Assembly: GCA_023055425.1 (NCBI GenBank) | Contig: JALGPY010000004.1 | Location: forward strand, 58,985,718-59,049,717 | DNA from: Linanthus parryae | Taxonomy: Eukaryota > Streptophyta > Magnoliopsida > Ericales > Polemoniaceae | Reading direction: 5' to 3' | DNA: 64,000 nucleotides | Part shown: piece after piece, positions 33,201-42,657 of the stretch | Position numbering within the stretch: position 1 is the first letter of the stretch | Layout of the letters: every line of letters begins with the position of its first letter | Translations under genes and position numbers: made by a program | Notes under the pieces: model-generated | What the model was told of the DNA's origin: nothing | Databases searched by the model: none | Seen by the model: only the letters and a program-made list of their open reading frames with translations

Positions 33201-34104
33201 CCGGCTCGGCCATGGCGGTGAGTCTGCGCTCGTCAAACAGGCGGGTATCCTGTTTGGCTAATTGCTTCATCAATTCATAGGCTCCGTCCTTGTCCACATG
33301 GTACAGAAAGTTGCCACCGGCTTCTCTGTCAATTCTGTCAGCGTTGTCCCTGTCGAGGGCATGGTAGAAAACCTGCAAAATTTTTTCGTCCCCGAAACCG
33401 TGATTTGGGCACTTCTTCACCAGTCGCATCAATCTCTCCCATGCCTCCACTACCGTTTCTCCCATCTTCTGACTGAACGACAAGATCTCGCTCTGCAGTT
33501 TAATCACTCGGGAGGCGGGGAAGAATTCGGCCAGAAAATCCGAAAGGCACCCTTCCCAGGTTGTGATGGATTTGGGCGGTGGGCTTTCGAGCGAGTCCTT
33601 GGCGGCCCCGTACAGGCAGTACGGAAACTGGATCAGTTTAAGTGTATCGGCCTCGACCCCTCGGTACTTGACTTTGTTGCAGTAATCATCGAACTTCCCG
33701 ATGAACTCGTTCGGATCTTCATCGGCTTTACTATGGAACGGACAGTGCGTCTGTGCCGTCTGGATGGTGGAGGATTTTAGGTCAAAGTGCTCCGCCGTAA
33801 TCGGAGGAACTACTATGGCTGGTTCGTGTCCTCCGGACGGGACCTCGAAATTTTCCACCAAAGCTTTTCCTGATCGGTTGTACGTCCTCTGATGGAGCAT
33901 GGACTTGAAGCCTGCTGCGACTAGCTCTTCAATGTACCGAGCCATCTTGGCTGGGGTACGTTTCTCAGGTTCAGCCTCTTGGCCAGTGACTGTCGGGGTA
34001 GCAGGATTGCCCGTGTGAGCCATTCTGCTTTCTTGGTGTCTGCGGTTCTGCTCTGTAAACAGCTTTTCTGGGTTGTCGAGCGGTGTGACCAAATCGCGAG
34101 GCAA
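30211..34104 (-). CDS. Athila-1 gag-protease-RT-RNase H polyprotein (1,297 codons, stopped early)
   Basis: Starts MPRDLVTPLDNPEK at 34104. Gag core at about residues 90-290 (AIVVPPITAEHFDLKSS; NEFIGKFDDYCNKV; VIKLQSEILSFSQ), no CCHC knuckle. A Gln-rich linker with a coiled-coil (residues 400-470) follows. Protease at about 660 (CDLGASINLMP), then MADRFVKQAYGVIED and ILGRPFLA. Reverse transcriptase at about 890-1180 with YCMDYRRLNEAT, MPFGLCNAPATFQ and the catalytic box VFMDDFSLFG (about 1092-1101), the FMDD variant usual in Athila. RNase H at about 1240 (CDANDYAVGAVLGQ) and TEKELLAVFYAL. The TAA at 30211-30213 follows FRP, where a Tyr is usual (FRPYLVGSKV), so a one-base change ended the frame. 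Otherwise it is open throughout, which argues for a young element. Confidence 0.95.
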   Translation of the reverse strand: MPRDLVTPLDNPEKLFTEQNRRHQESRMAHTGNPATPTVTGQEAEPEKRTPAKMARYIEELVAAGFKSMLHQRTYNRSGKALVENFEVPSGGHEPAIVVPPITAEHFDLKSSTIQTAQTHCPFHSKADEDPNEFIGKFDDYCNKVKYRGVEADTLKLIQFPYCLYGAAKDSLESPPPKSITTWEGCLSDFLAEFFPASRVIKLQSEILSFSQKMGETVVEAWERLMRLVKKCPNHGFGDEKILQVFYHALDRDNADRIDREAGGNFLYHVDKDGAYELMKQLAKQDTRLFDERRLTAMAEPVADDRIENLTKVITDLVQKVYSEKKTVAAVDGPELDAAIEDLRKEDVNYAQQQQWDPSRYRPGTRDHPGFRYGNPNSGMYVPGFQHKPPVQLANQTTALVQPAQPVLLAQRFEEQMSKLDATLQAMNARFAQSDAKIDTTVNTLTADLHQTKTTQQTLEVQVGHLAQQQAERAPGNLPSTTVNNPHAQINAITTLSGIALQDPPYPSHARAQKLKEIEHEVFGRESNSADRPQPKGSVEKDAVQTEKEAETVPVSKEVPYPLKTRRRDDSKDYLRFLEMFKQLQINIPLAEALAKMPTYAKFLKDILYERRRMSDFETINLTTEVSNCVKNGLPKNRKDPGSFVIPVTLGNAYTGKALCDLGASINLMPLTIFRSLKIGEPRPTRIMLQMADRFVKQAYGVIEDILVKVGELIFPADFVILDMVAGEVPLILGRPFLAAGEAMINYKSGELTMQINEDKVTFNVFKNLQLPNYYDHEDIYAVEVVDEGLDEDEMDKMWEEIDNMYSSDKEKTRCEQAMKTEHWTTLHLDGDGGQKLALIPSLKEQPTLELKQLPSHLRYAYIGDNDTLPVIVSSHLSQKQEEKLLEVLREHREAIAWTIADIRGISPSYCMHKIRIEEAKKPVIQPQRRLNPNMNDVVRKEVMNWLEAGIIYPISDSTWISPVQCVPQKGGITVVQNEAQEQIAQRTVTRWRYCMDYRRLNEATLKDHFPLPFMDQMLDRLAHHAYYCFLDGYSGYNKIYIAPDDQEKTTFTCPYGTFAFRRMPFGLCNAPATFQRCMMAIFSDMIEKNLEVFMDDFSLFGDSFEDCLGRLSQVLIRCEKANLVLNWEKCHFMVTEGIVLGHKISSKGLEVDRAKIEVIKQLPYPTTVKVIKSFLGHAGFYRRFIKDFSKITKPLCALLGKDVTFDFDGACQHAFDHLKEKLTTAPIITTPDWSLPFELMCDANDYAVGAVLGQRKDKVCHVIYYASRVLNDAQMNYCTTEKELLAVFYALDEFRP

Positions 34105-34252
34105 TCTGGGAATTCACTCAAGGTTCCTGAAAAACGAGATTACGAGCAGTTAGATAAGAGAAAAACGAAAAAGAAAAAATAAAAACTCTGAAAACTAATT
34201 CTGACTACTAAATAAACCCTAAAAATAGTCCCCGGCAACGGCGCCAAAAACT
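34105..34252 (-). promoter_or_regulatory. Athila-1 primer-binding site and short leader
   Basis: TCCCCGGCAACGGCGCCA at 34229-34246 on the plus strand is a perfect copy of the 3' end of plant tRNA-Asp, so the minus strand carries an 18-bp primer-binding site. Six bases separate it from the LTR. The remaining 120 bp lead to the gag start. Confidence 0.93.
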
Positions 34253-35888
34253 TAATCCGCAAATTACGGGCTATTCGCAAGTATACGAAATCAAGTAGTA
34301 CCGGGTGTATTTCAACTTGGGTTATCGATCCCACAGGGACTGTCTCGGGTTTTCTCGGGTAATCAGTTTTGGTTGACAAAGTGTAAAAAACGAGGAAAAG
34401 GGGTTGTGTTTGTTGTTACAGAATTACGTAAAACTAAAAATGCAAAAACGTAAATATATTTTTTGTGACGTTTTCTGGAATAAACTTGCTTTTTGTACTC
34501 TAGGGTTGATGGGAAATAGGCTCCAGGATCCCCTCGGGTTTCTACAGATTTTACGTTTTTCGGTTTGATATGAAAACACTCAGCAGTCTCGTTATCTGTG
34601 CAACGTACCGGTTGTGCAGTGACCTTTCAGATTCCACACGTAATCCCGATCCTACAGACATTCGGATTCCTGTTAAGCTGCCTAAGTCTGCAGTCTCGTT
34701 CTAAGCCTGTTAGGGTTTCTAACCTGTCCTAATGGCCTGGGTCAGATTCTCCAACAGTCGGTCTCACGTTTTTCTATGCTAGCCCTATCTCCCTTTCTCT
34801 GGTCGGTCCATCAGGGTAAGGTACTAAATCCTGTCTTTTCTTCCTAACCCTAACCTGACCGTTTTCACCTACAGGCTCGGGTCTATAGCAATTCTGGTTC
34901 GTGACTCCGATCATGCATATACGATAACAGTCACAGACAGAATAACAGATAAAGCTCCTGAATTTAAGATAACAATCATGAATCCATAATCAAACGTCTA
35001 TAATAAAATATGGATACGAAACCCTAGGTTCACCGAGAACCTAGGTAAAAGGTTTAACTACTAAGTGACATAATTAAATAACGACGTTTCTGAATAAGAG
35101 AGATAGTGAAATCAAACGCGTGCTGTAGTTTCTGAATTCCTGCTTCCGTGCTCACCGAGAGTGCTCTGCGATCTCATTCAATAAGTTGTTGTGTTTCGTG
35201 ATGAGCACTGGACGAGTCTTTATATGGTGCTGGAGGCGTTTCTGGAAACTGCCAAAATTACGAAACTGCCACTGGGGAGAAACCGCCTCGGGAAACGGGC
35301 CGTCTGCCACCGCCTCGGGAACTGGGCCAACTGCGCAAGATAGCTGCGTAGCTACCTGCGGAGGTAGCTGCGTAGCTACCTGCGAGGTAGCTGCGGAGCT
35401 AGCTGCGGATCTAGCTCCGGAGGTAGCTGCGGAGCTATCTGCGTAGCTAGCTGCGTATGGAACTGCCTCGGGATGACTGCTGAGCTTCTCGGAGTGTGTT
35501 TCGTCCGCCTCGGGATGCGTGCCAAACTGCTCGGGATGCCTCGGGATGCGTTCCTGGCTCCTCGGGATGCGTGCCCATCTCCTCGGGAAACGTGCCAATC
35601 CTCTCGACTTGCATGCTCGGCTTCTCTGCCTTCTTGGATCCTTCACCCGCATGCCTGCTTCATTTCCGGCTCCTGCACAAGTCCTGTCCCTGCATCAACG
35701 ACACGAAACAAAACCCGTGATCATATCTCGATATGCGTGAAATAAAGCAATTTATGCGTCTAGGAGATAAAAACAGCAAACCGTAAATTCCCGAGTCAAA
35801 CGGGGCTGAAATCGACTAAAACGCTTCATGTAGGACGAAAATACCCCTCAAATTAGGTTAACCGATAACTCCTAGTGAGGAGCTATCA
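34253..35888 (-). mobile_element. Athila-1 5' LTR
   Basis: The minus-strand start TGATAGCTCC is at 35888. The promoter-side TATA-like word CATATAAA is at about 35218-35225, one base off the version in the other LTR. It has the same GTAGCTGCG and CTCGGGATGCGTGCC arrays as the 3' LTR (35338-35590). The inner end (34253-34259) differs from the 3' LTR in a few bases, so the CA terminus is damaged here. Confidence 0.93.
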
Positions 35889-36721
35889 GTATTTTACGAC
35901 TCCGAGTACCGAACCCAAGTGAGGTTACGACTACTAGCTAATTAGAAATTAACTTCACGATATCTAAGTAACAAGTAAAAATGGTGTTTGATTGTGTAAT
36001 GTTGTAGCCCACGAACAAGCGACGTAAATTGAATGACAAGTAACTAAATAATTTTTGTACGTTTTCACTTTTTAACGAAAATAAATTGTGATTGACTACG
36101 ATTAATGAGAAAGAACTAGGCAATTGATGTCCCTAGTGTTGTTAACGATTTCCGGAATTATGCATGAAACACCCTACTCACGTTCTAGTTATATCGGGTA
36201 ATGCTCATCACGATCTTCTCTCGATCTCACGTGAATTTGTGTAAACAATAGATTTCGGGTCCTCTCGGTATTAATAGACGGAGGTGGACCGAGAGGACCC
36301 GAAATCTATTGTTTACACAAATTCACGTGAGATCGAGAGAAGATCGTGATGAGAATTACCCGATATAACTAGAACGTGAGTAGGGTGTTTCATGCATAAT
36401 TTCGGAAATCGTTACAACCCTAGGGACATCAATTGCCTAGTTCTTTCTCATTACTTGTAGTCAATCACAATTTATTTTCGTTAAAAAGTGAATAATTACA
36501 AAAAATATTTAGTTACTTGTCATTCAATTTACGTCGCTTGTTCGTGGGCGACAACATTACACAATCAAACACCATTTTTACTTGTTACTTAGATATCGTG
36601 AAGTAATTTCTAGTTAGCTAGTAGTCGTAATTTCCCTTGGGTTCGATACTCGGATTCGTAAAATACTCCTAATACTACTTGACCGTATACTTGCGTTTAA
36701 GCGCGTAAAGAATTCGCGTCA

Positions 36722-37563
36722 TATACCTTAAGAAGGCCAAATCTGAATCCTTTGAAATGTTCAAACAATTCAAGAATAAAGTAGAGAAGCAACTTGGGAA
36801 AAGTATCAGGGCTCTACGATCAGATTGTGGAGGAGAATACTTGAGCCAAGAATTTGAAGACTATCTTAGAGAGTGTGGGATAATATCCCAACTCACTCCA
36901 CCCGGAACGCCACAATGGAATGGCGTGTCCGAGATGAGGAATCGAACTTTATTAGATATGGTTCGATCTATGATGTGTCAAACAGATCTTCCATTATCAT
37001 TTTGGGGCTATGCTCTATTGATTGCAACTTTCACCATTAACTGTATTCCATCTATGTCAGTCATGAAGACACCACATGAGATGTGGAGTGGGAGGCGTCC
37101 CACAGTGTCGTTCATCAAGATTTGGGGCTGCGATGTCTATGTAAAGAGTTTACAATCAGACAAGCTAGGGCCCAAGTCGGAAAAATGCAAATTTGTGGGA
37201 TACCCTAAGGAAACTAAAGGATATTATTTCTACAATCCAACTAAGAACAATGTGTCTGTTGCTCGAACCGGAATGTTTCTAGAAAGAGAGTTTGTCTCTA
37301 AAGAAGAAAGTGGGAGGACTGTAAAACTTGAAGAATTTCAAGAAACACAAAGCATTAATCCTACTATGGAACATGAGCAGGAACCACAAGAAGTTGTGGA
37401 GCAACCTGTTCAAGTAACACAAGAGCTTTGTAGATCTAGTAGAGTGCGCCAGGAGCCAGAGAGGTATGGACTTCTCATGACGGAATCTAGTGACACGATA
37501 CTCATAGATGATGAGCCTACTACCTATGAAGAGGCTATGAAAGGGCCGGAAGGACTTTCATAG
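36722..37563 (+). pseudogene. Angela-1 integrase, C-terminal part, and linker to RT
   Basis: Resumes YLKKAKSESFEMFKQF after the TATAC duplication. The second catalytic Asp is in RALRSDCGGEY and the Glu in WNGVSEMRNRTL, where the usual Arg after Glu is Met. The frame is open for 268 codons through the C-terminal domain (GPKSEKCKFVGYPKETKGYYF) and a Glu/Gln-rich linker to YEEAMKGPEG. It ends at TAG 37561-37563. Between here and the RT, about 20 conserved codons are missing and a 15-bp word (ATAGGGTGCAAGTGG) occurs twice (37561 and 37608). Confidence 0.92.
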
Positions 37564-38318
37564 GGTGCAAGTGGACTTTGGTGGAACCACTCGAAGGGGC
37601 ACGCCCCATAGGGTGCAAGTGGGTCTTCAAGAAGAAGATCGACATGGATGGTAATGTGATTACCTATAAGGGTCGATTGGTGGCTAAAGAATTTAGACAG
37701 ATTCATGGTATTGACTATGATGAAACCTTTTCAGCAGTCGCAATGACCAAATCCATCCGAATCTTACTTGCCATTGCAGCATACTGCGACTATGAGATTC
37801 TGCAGATGGATGTCAAAACATCATTCCTGTATGGGAATCTCCTTGAGGATGTGTACATGACACAACCTGAGGATTTTGAAGATCCAAAGCAAGCCAATAA
37901 AGTCAATAAGCTGCAATGATCCATTTATGGGTTGAAGCAAACTTCTAGGAGTTGGAATCGACGTTTTGATGAAGTAGTCAAAGAGTTAGACTTCATCAGA
38001 AACGAAGATGAGGCTTGTGTCTACAAGAAGGTTAGTGGGAGCTCTATTGCTTTTCTGGTCTTGTATGTGGATGACATAGTACTCATTAGAAACAACATTC
38101 GCATGCTGCAATCTGTTAAAGATTGGCTAGGAAAGTTTTTCTCAATGAAAGACTTAGGTGGAGTAGCCTATCTACTCGGTATAAAGATCTATAGAGATAG
38201 ATCTAAGAGGCTGCTCAGCCTATGTCAAAGTACAGATATAGACAAGGTGCTGAAACGGTTCAGCATGCAAGATTCTAAGAAGGGATTCTTGCCCATGTCG
38301 CATCGAGTCACTCTTTAA
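37564..38318 (+). pseudogene. Angela-1 reverse transcriptase
   Basis: Opens WTLVEPLEGARPIGCKWVF, then RLVAKEFRQIHGIDYDETF, YEILQMDVKTSFLYG and LYVDDIVLI with the catalytic Asp pair at 38063-38074. A TGA near 37917-37919 and a TAA at 38316-38318 break it. SIYGLKQTSRSWN has the usual copia YGLKQ signature. Confidence 0.92.
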
Positions 38319-39039
38319 AAGAGTGGTTGTCCTTCCAATGAGATTGAAAAGGAACGCATGTGTAGGGTAACCTATGCCTCGGCCATACGCCATGTTATGT
38401 ACTAGACCATATGTGTCTTATTCATTGAGTATGACAAGAAGATATTTGTCCAATCTAGGTGAGAGTCACTGGATTGCAGTCAAGAATTTCCTAAAGTACT
38501 TGACAAGAACTAATGATGCATTCTTGATATTTGGAGGTGAGAGAGAGTTGCGATTAAAGGGTTACACGGATGCAAGCTTCCAGACCGACAAAGATGATTT
38601 CAGATCACATTCGGGGTTTGTAATATGCCTGAATGGAGCAGCGGTAAGCTAGAAGAGTTCCAAGAAAGAGACGGTGGTTGTATCTACAACATAGACTGAG
38701 TATATCGCTGCAAATGGCGCAGCAAAAGAAGCTGTGTGGATTAAGAAGTTTATTACTGAGATTGGTGTGGTTCCTAGCATTGCGGATCCAGTAGAGTTGT
38801 ATTGTGACAACACTGGAGCGATCACGCAATCAAAGGAACCCAGGTCGCACCAGAATTCCAAGAACGTACTCAGGAAGTTCATTCTTATTCGAGATATTGT
38901 CGAAAGAGGAGACGTTCGGATATGTAAGATTCCTACATATGAGAATTTGTCAGATCCTCTTACCAAGCCGCTTTTTCAGCGCAAGAATGAAGGGCACACT
39001 AGGGGCATTGGCATACGAGATGCACCGGATTGGCTCTAG
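38319..39039 (+). pseudogene. Angela-1 RNase H
   Basis: Shows GYTDASFQTDKDDFRSHSG, a TAG near 38650, the TEYIAANGAAKEAVW block, then LYCDNTGAITQSKEPRSHQ and PLTKPL, ending DAPDWL with TAG at 39037-39039. RNase H catalytic residues (Asp in YTDA, Glu in TEY, Asp in CDNT) are present. The usual KHI of KHIL is changed. The polypurine tract GCAAGTGGGAGCC (about 39041-39053) follows at once. Confidence 0.9.
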
Positions 39040-39053
39040 TGCAAGTGGGAGCC

Positions 39054-39204
39054 TGTTGGAATATGTTCCCTAGAGGCAAACTAGTTTAGTATGAACAATA
39101 AATTGGCTAGAATATTCCTTGTATTAGTTATATTAAATATAATGAAATCATTAGATTTACAATTGTGTTGTTTATCTTAAATATACCTAGTCCATTATAA
39201 TGAT
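39054..39204 (+). mobile_element. Angela-1 3' LTR, first 151 bp
   Basis: Begins TGTTGGAATATGTTCCCTAG and stops at ATGAT (39200-39204), the left target-site duplication of Sire-A. It continues at 49819. Confidence 0.92.
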
Positions 39205-40734
39205 TGTTGAGTCAAAGACCCTTGAATTTGTTTTGGTTGGTAATTGTTTTGTGTGATGAAAGAAAAAGCCAAAGACATGAGAAACAAAGCATTTAAGATA
39301 ATTCAAGGCCTTGAGATATTGACAGAACTTCAAAGCCTTGAGAGTTATTCTATTCTGCTATATGTTCTAACAGTTCTGTGTTGCAGATTGGATATCTGAT
39401 TATACAGATCAGGTATTTACTGCATATACTTATGGATTACACTATTTATATATCTAACACAATTGCGGATGATCAGAACAGGAAGAATCAAAGTTATCTG
39501 GGTTTAACTTTGAATATCTGTGAAGAAGGTTCAGAGCTTCAAGGCCTTGAGATGTGCCTTGAGTTGCTGACAGTTTTTACAGAACTAAGTTGATTCTTTC
39601 TTGCAGGTTGTGATTCTTATTATTGTGATTATTTACTCACTTCTAAGTGTCTGAAACTTGTTTTTCATGATTCATATGTATTAGAAGATATACAGGTTAT
39701 TGTTCTAATCTGTTAAACAGTTTTATCATAAATTGGTAACCAAACAGTCATAGCACTGTTATCTTTCTGGATTTTGTTGTTGTTGTGTTTCAATGCTGTT
39801 GCAGGGTTGTTAAACGTGCAGGAGCAATCTCAACAAACTCCAACGGATATCCACTTAGAGCTGTTTGAATTTCAGTTGAAAACAGAAAGAGGATTTGTAG
39901 GAACTGAGATCCTGAAATCTCTCAATCAGTTGCATCTATCGATAAAAGAGACTGGTTTGAATTTTGAAGGCAGAGAGAGAGGCTTGCAAAATACTCAGAG
40001 AGGTGTGACGAATTCGTGGGAGATGATTAATTCAAACACACAATCATTCAAGCTTCAATCCAGATTCCAGAAGATCAAATCCATCAAGTTTTCCAGAAGA
40101 AGACATCCAGGCTTCAACATCTCATATTTTTACTGTGTTCTTCACTTGTACTTTAATATTTGTATCTTTAGATTATCTTAAACCTCCGTTAACCTAGTCG
40201 TTGGTCGTTCAAGTGAACAACAAGAGGTTCTTGTTAGCTCAACAGTTAGTAGGTTGAACTAGATAGGTTTGGAACCACAAGCTGTATAGGTGTAAGGGAA
40301 ATCACTTAGGATTGAAGATCTAGGGCTGTTTCTGTGTGAGTAATAAGAAGTGTTTGCCCACTCCTGGTGGAATTAGATCCCTCAGGCAGAGATTAGGTCC
40401 ATTGGGACTGAACTCTGTTAATTGCTTTGTGTTTTTTACTTTACAGTTTGATTATTATCTGCTTCACACAACTCAAATCAAACTAGTGTTCAAAAGCTGT
40501 TTAGAATTGTTTACAGTTCAAGGCCTTGAAGCTTTCTATTTTGCCTTTGAAAGTTTCAAACAGTTTACTAAAATCTCAAGGCCTTGAAATTTGAGTTTCA
40601 CACAAAGTCATTCTGTTAAACTTAGATTTTTGCAAAAATTTTTCATACTCTATTCAACCCCCACCCTTCTATTCAACCCCCCCCCCCTTCTAGAGTATTT
40701 AGGTCCTGTATTTAGTCTATATTACACACTTTCA
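39205..40734 (+). mobile_element. Sire-A 5' LTR
   Basis: TCAAGGCCTTGA occurs at 39303-39314, 39539-39550, 40518-40529 and 40576-40587. The end holds a C-rich run, CAACCCCCCCCCCTTC, near 40675-40690, expanded and duplicated relative to the 3' LTR. A 71-codon open frame at 39378-39593 recurs in the 3' LTR only because LTRs are copies of each other. Confidence 0.95.
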
Positions 40735-40736
40735 AT

Positions 40737-40748
40737 TGGTATCAGAGC
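40737..40748 (+). promoter_or_regulatory. Sire-A primer-binding site (tRNA-iMet)
   Basis: TGGTATCAGAGC, two bases after the LTR end, is the standard copia primer-binding site. Confidence 0.92.
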
Positions 40749-40784
40749 TTGTGTCACTGTTTTAGATCTAACAATTTGGTGACT

Positions 40785-42637
40785 ATGAGTAATGTAGGAG
40801 ATGGTGGATTCTCACAAGGAAGGGCAGCCAACAGACCTCCATTGTTCTATGGTGATAACTTCATGCACTGGAAGGCATTGATGAAGATGTTCATCATAGA
40901 TCAAGACATGGAACTATGGTCAATAGTTCAGAATGGTCCTCATGAGTACTATACTAAATTGATGGAGTCAAATGTATTAAGTCTGAGGAAATCTTTCAGT
41001 TACTGAACTGGAAAAGGTATCAAAAAATTACAAGGCTATGAATCTGTTATACTGTGCTCTTAATGCAGATGAGTTCAACAGAGTGTCAAATTGCAAGAGT
41101 GCCAAAGAAGTATGGGATAAACTAATGGTGACATATGAAGGAACTAGCCAGGTTAAGCAGACCAAAATCAACATACTTCTGAGGCAATATGAGTTGTTCA
41201 AGATGAACTCAGATGAGACCATCAAGGAGATGTTTGAAAGATTCACTGATGTGGTGAACAATCTGGAGTCATTGGGAAAGAAGTTCTCAAATGAAGAGAA
41301 GGTCAGAAAGATTCTGAGAAGCTTGCCAAAAGCCAAGTGGGAGCCAAAGACAACAGCCATTGAGGAAGCTCAGGACTTGAGTCTTCTTCAGCTAGATGAT
41401 CTACAAGGAAAGCTACTCACTCATGAAATGTCTATGAAGGATGTGGAAGGTGATTTGAGTGAAAACATCAGGAACCTAGCACTTAAGGCAAAAGACAGTG
41501 AAAAGTCTCAAAGCCTTGAGACTGAGGATGAGCCTGATGATGAAGAGGATTTAGCATTGATCTCCAAGGCCTTGGCCAGGATTCTCAAAAAGAAAATAAA
41601 CTATGGTAACAGGGATTACAACAGAGAGAGATCAAGACCCTCAGGCAGCAAGGACTACAAAGTTAAACCTTCATCACAGTCACATAAAACTAAAGTAATG
41701 AATTGTTTTGAGTGTGGTGATGCAGATCATTTAGTAAGGGACTGTCCACAAAAGAAGAAGAACATGAACTTTCAGAAGAAAGACAGTGAAAACAGAAGGA
41801 AGAAAACCATGATGGCTTCTTGGAGTGATTCTGATTCATCAAGTGACTCAGAAACAGAAGAAAAGCAAGCAAACCTATTCTTCATGACAAAGCATGATAA
41901 GGAAAATTCATCAGACAGACATATTGAAGATATGGTAAAAAATTTACTTGCTAGTCCTTCTGATGTACTTCCTGAAATTCTCAAAAGTATGTTTTTAAAT
42001 GTGGAAAGCTATAGAAATGAGATTTATGCTTTAAAGATTAAGATTCATGAGCAGGTAAAAGAAAACCTGGACCTAGTTCTTTCAAACAAAACTGTTGAAG
42101 TTTCTAAGACAAAGCTTGAAAAGGACTTCAAGGCCTTGGATAGCAAGTTGAAAGCCTTGAAGGCACAGATAAAAGAGGTTGTTGATCAAAACACTCTTTT
42201 GACTGAAAGATATGCTGATCTAAACTCATTCTGAGAATTTAGAACAACAGATCTGTTCTTTGACTGAGAAACTTCAAGAGTCCAAGAAGGTCCTAGCTAG
42301 GTTTACAGGCTCAGAACATAATCTGATTCTCATTCGTGGAGGAATTCTGAAATCAATGCATAAAAGTGGGATTGGCTATAATCCAAATTTTCCCAAGAAA
42401 GGCCAAACCACTTTTGTCATATCTGGTAGCAGACATTCTCCAAAATGTCATTACTGTGGAATAATTGGTTATGTAAGATTAACTTGTCCCTTCAGAAGAT
42501 CAGAACCTCATATTATGAGGAATACTTATTCTTATCGGCTTAAGGGACAGGTTAGGCAGATTTGGGTTCCAAAAGGAATTAGGCCACCAAATATGGCTGA
42601 TTCTAAGTATGACTCAAAAGTTCTGCACTTGGTCTAA
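40785..42637 (+). pseudogene. Sire-A gag
   Basis: Starts MSNVGDGGFSQGRAANRPPL; the motif LFYGDNFMHWKALMKMFI is the usual N-terminal gag signature. A shift near 40990-41010 leads to a 398-codon frame (41038-42234) with the UBN2 core (FNRVSNCKSAKEVWDKL; KQTKINILLRQYELF). The first CCHC knuckle CFECGDADHLVRDC at 41704-41745 is intact. An acidic Ser/Asp tract and a long C-terminal coiled coil (about residues 300-390) follow. A TGA at 42232-42234 and a shift lead to 42260-42637, where the second knuckle reads CHYCGIIGYVRLTC: the His ligand is Tyr, so it is disabled, while Sire-B keeps it. The long two-knuckle gag with coiled coil is typical of Sireviruses. Confidence 0.9.
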
Positions 42638-42657
42638 CACCCTGTTGAGGCAACGAT

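Larger units (their letters stand above)
21788..35888 (-). mobile_element. Athila-1: full-length Athila-lineage gypsy element, minus strand
   Basis: 14.1 kb with a perfect target-site duplication GTATT (21783-21787 and 35889-35893). Reading from right to left: LTR, tRNA-Asp primer-binding site, gag-PR-RT-RNase H, integrase, extra ORF, purine tract, LTR. The LTRs (1,645 and 1,636 bp) are very similar to each other, so this is one of the youngest insertions here. The coding part needs only a few changes to be open: two stops and one frameshift in pol, one frameshift in the extra ORF. Confidence 0.95.
17967..36721 (+). mobile_element. Athila-2: rearranged Athila-type gypsy element with inverted interior
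   Basis: Flanked by TATAC (17962-17966 and 36722-36726). Without Athila-1 it is about 4.65 kb. Order: full LTR in plus orientation (17967-19609); a plus-strand protease fragment (19610-19744); an inverted gag-protease block (19745-21579, minus strand); an inverted primer-binding site (21704-21720); an inverted LTR end (21728-21787 plus 35894-36269); an 18-bp spacer; and the same LTR end again in plus orientation (36288-36721). Both outer termini are normal LTR termini (TGAT... and ...GTCA). The left LTR and the right arm are related but clearly diverged, so they do not look like the two LTRs of one ordinary insertion. Confidence 0.75.
21728..36721. repeat. Large palindrome of Athila LTR ends, interrupted by Athila-1
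   Basis: Left arm: 21728-21787 joined to 35894-36269 (436 bp). Spacer: 36270-36287 (18 bp). Right arm: 36288-36721 (434 bp). The arms are reverse complements with only scattered mismatches: for example TGACGCGAATTCTTTA at 21728 against TAAAGAATTCGCGTCA at the right end, and the central CCTCTCGGT/ACCGAGAGG pair. Athila-1 split the left arm, and its duplication GTATT reconstitutes the arm exactly. RNA read through it would fold into a hairpin of over 400 bp if Athila-1 were absent. Confidence 0.9.

Noticed and set aside
33262..33780. 172-codon open frame on the plus strand inside Athila gag
   Set aside because: It is the antisense of the long gag-pol frame, has no recognisable domain and ends where the sense codon pattern explains it.
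34229..34246. Possible tRNA-Asp gene end
   Set aside because: Only the 18-base 3' end is present, next to an LTR; it is a primer-binding site. No cloverleaf surrounds it.
36120..36420. Palindrome centre as an assembly artefact
   Set aside because: Kept as real for now: the arms differ by scattered bases and the left arm is split by an insertion with a perfect duplication, which a simple assembly fold-back would not produce. Raw reads are still needed.
39378..39593. 71-codon frame repeated almost unchanged at 48483-48698
   Set aside because: Both lie at the same place in the two Sire-A LTRs, which are copies of each other, so the match is not evidence of coding.
40670..40692. C-run near the Sire-A LTR end as a functional G-quadruplex
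   Set aside because: A duplicated CAACCCCC segment and homopolymer slip explain it; the 3' LTR lacks it.
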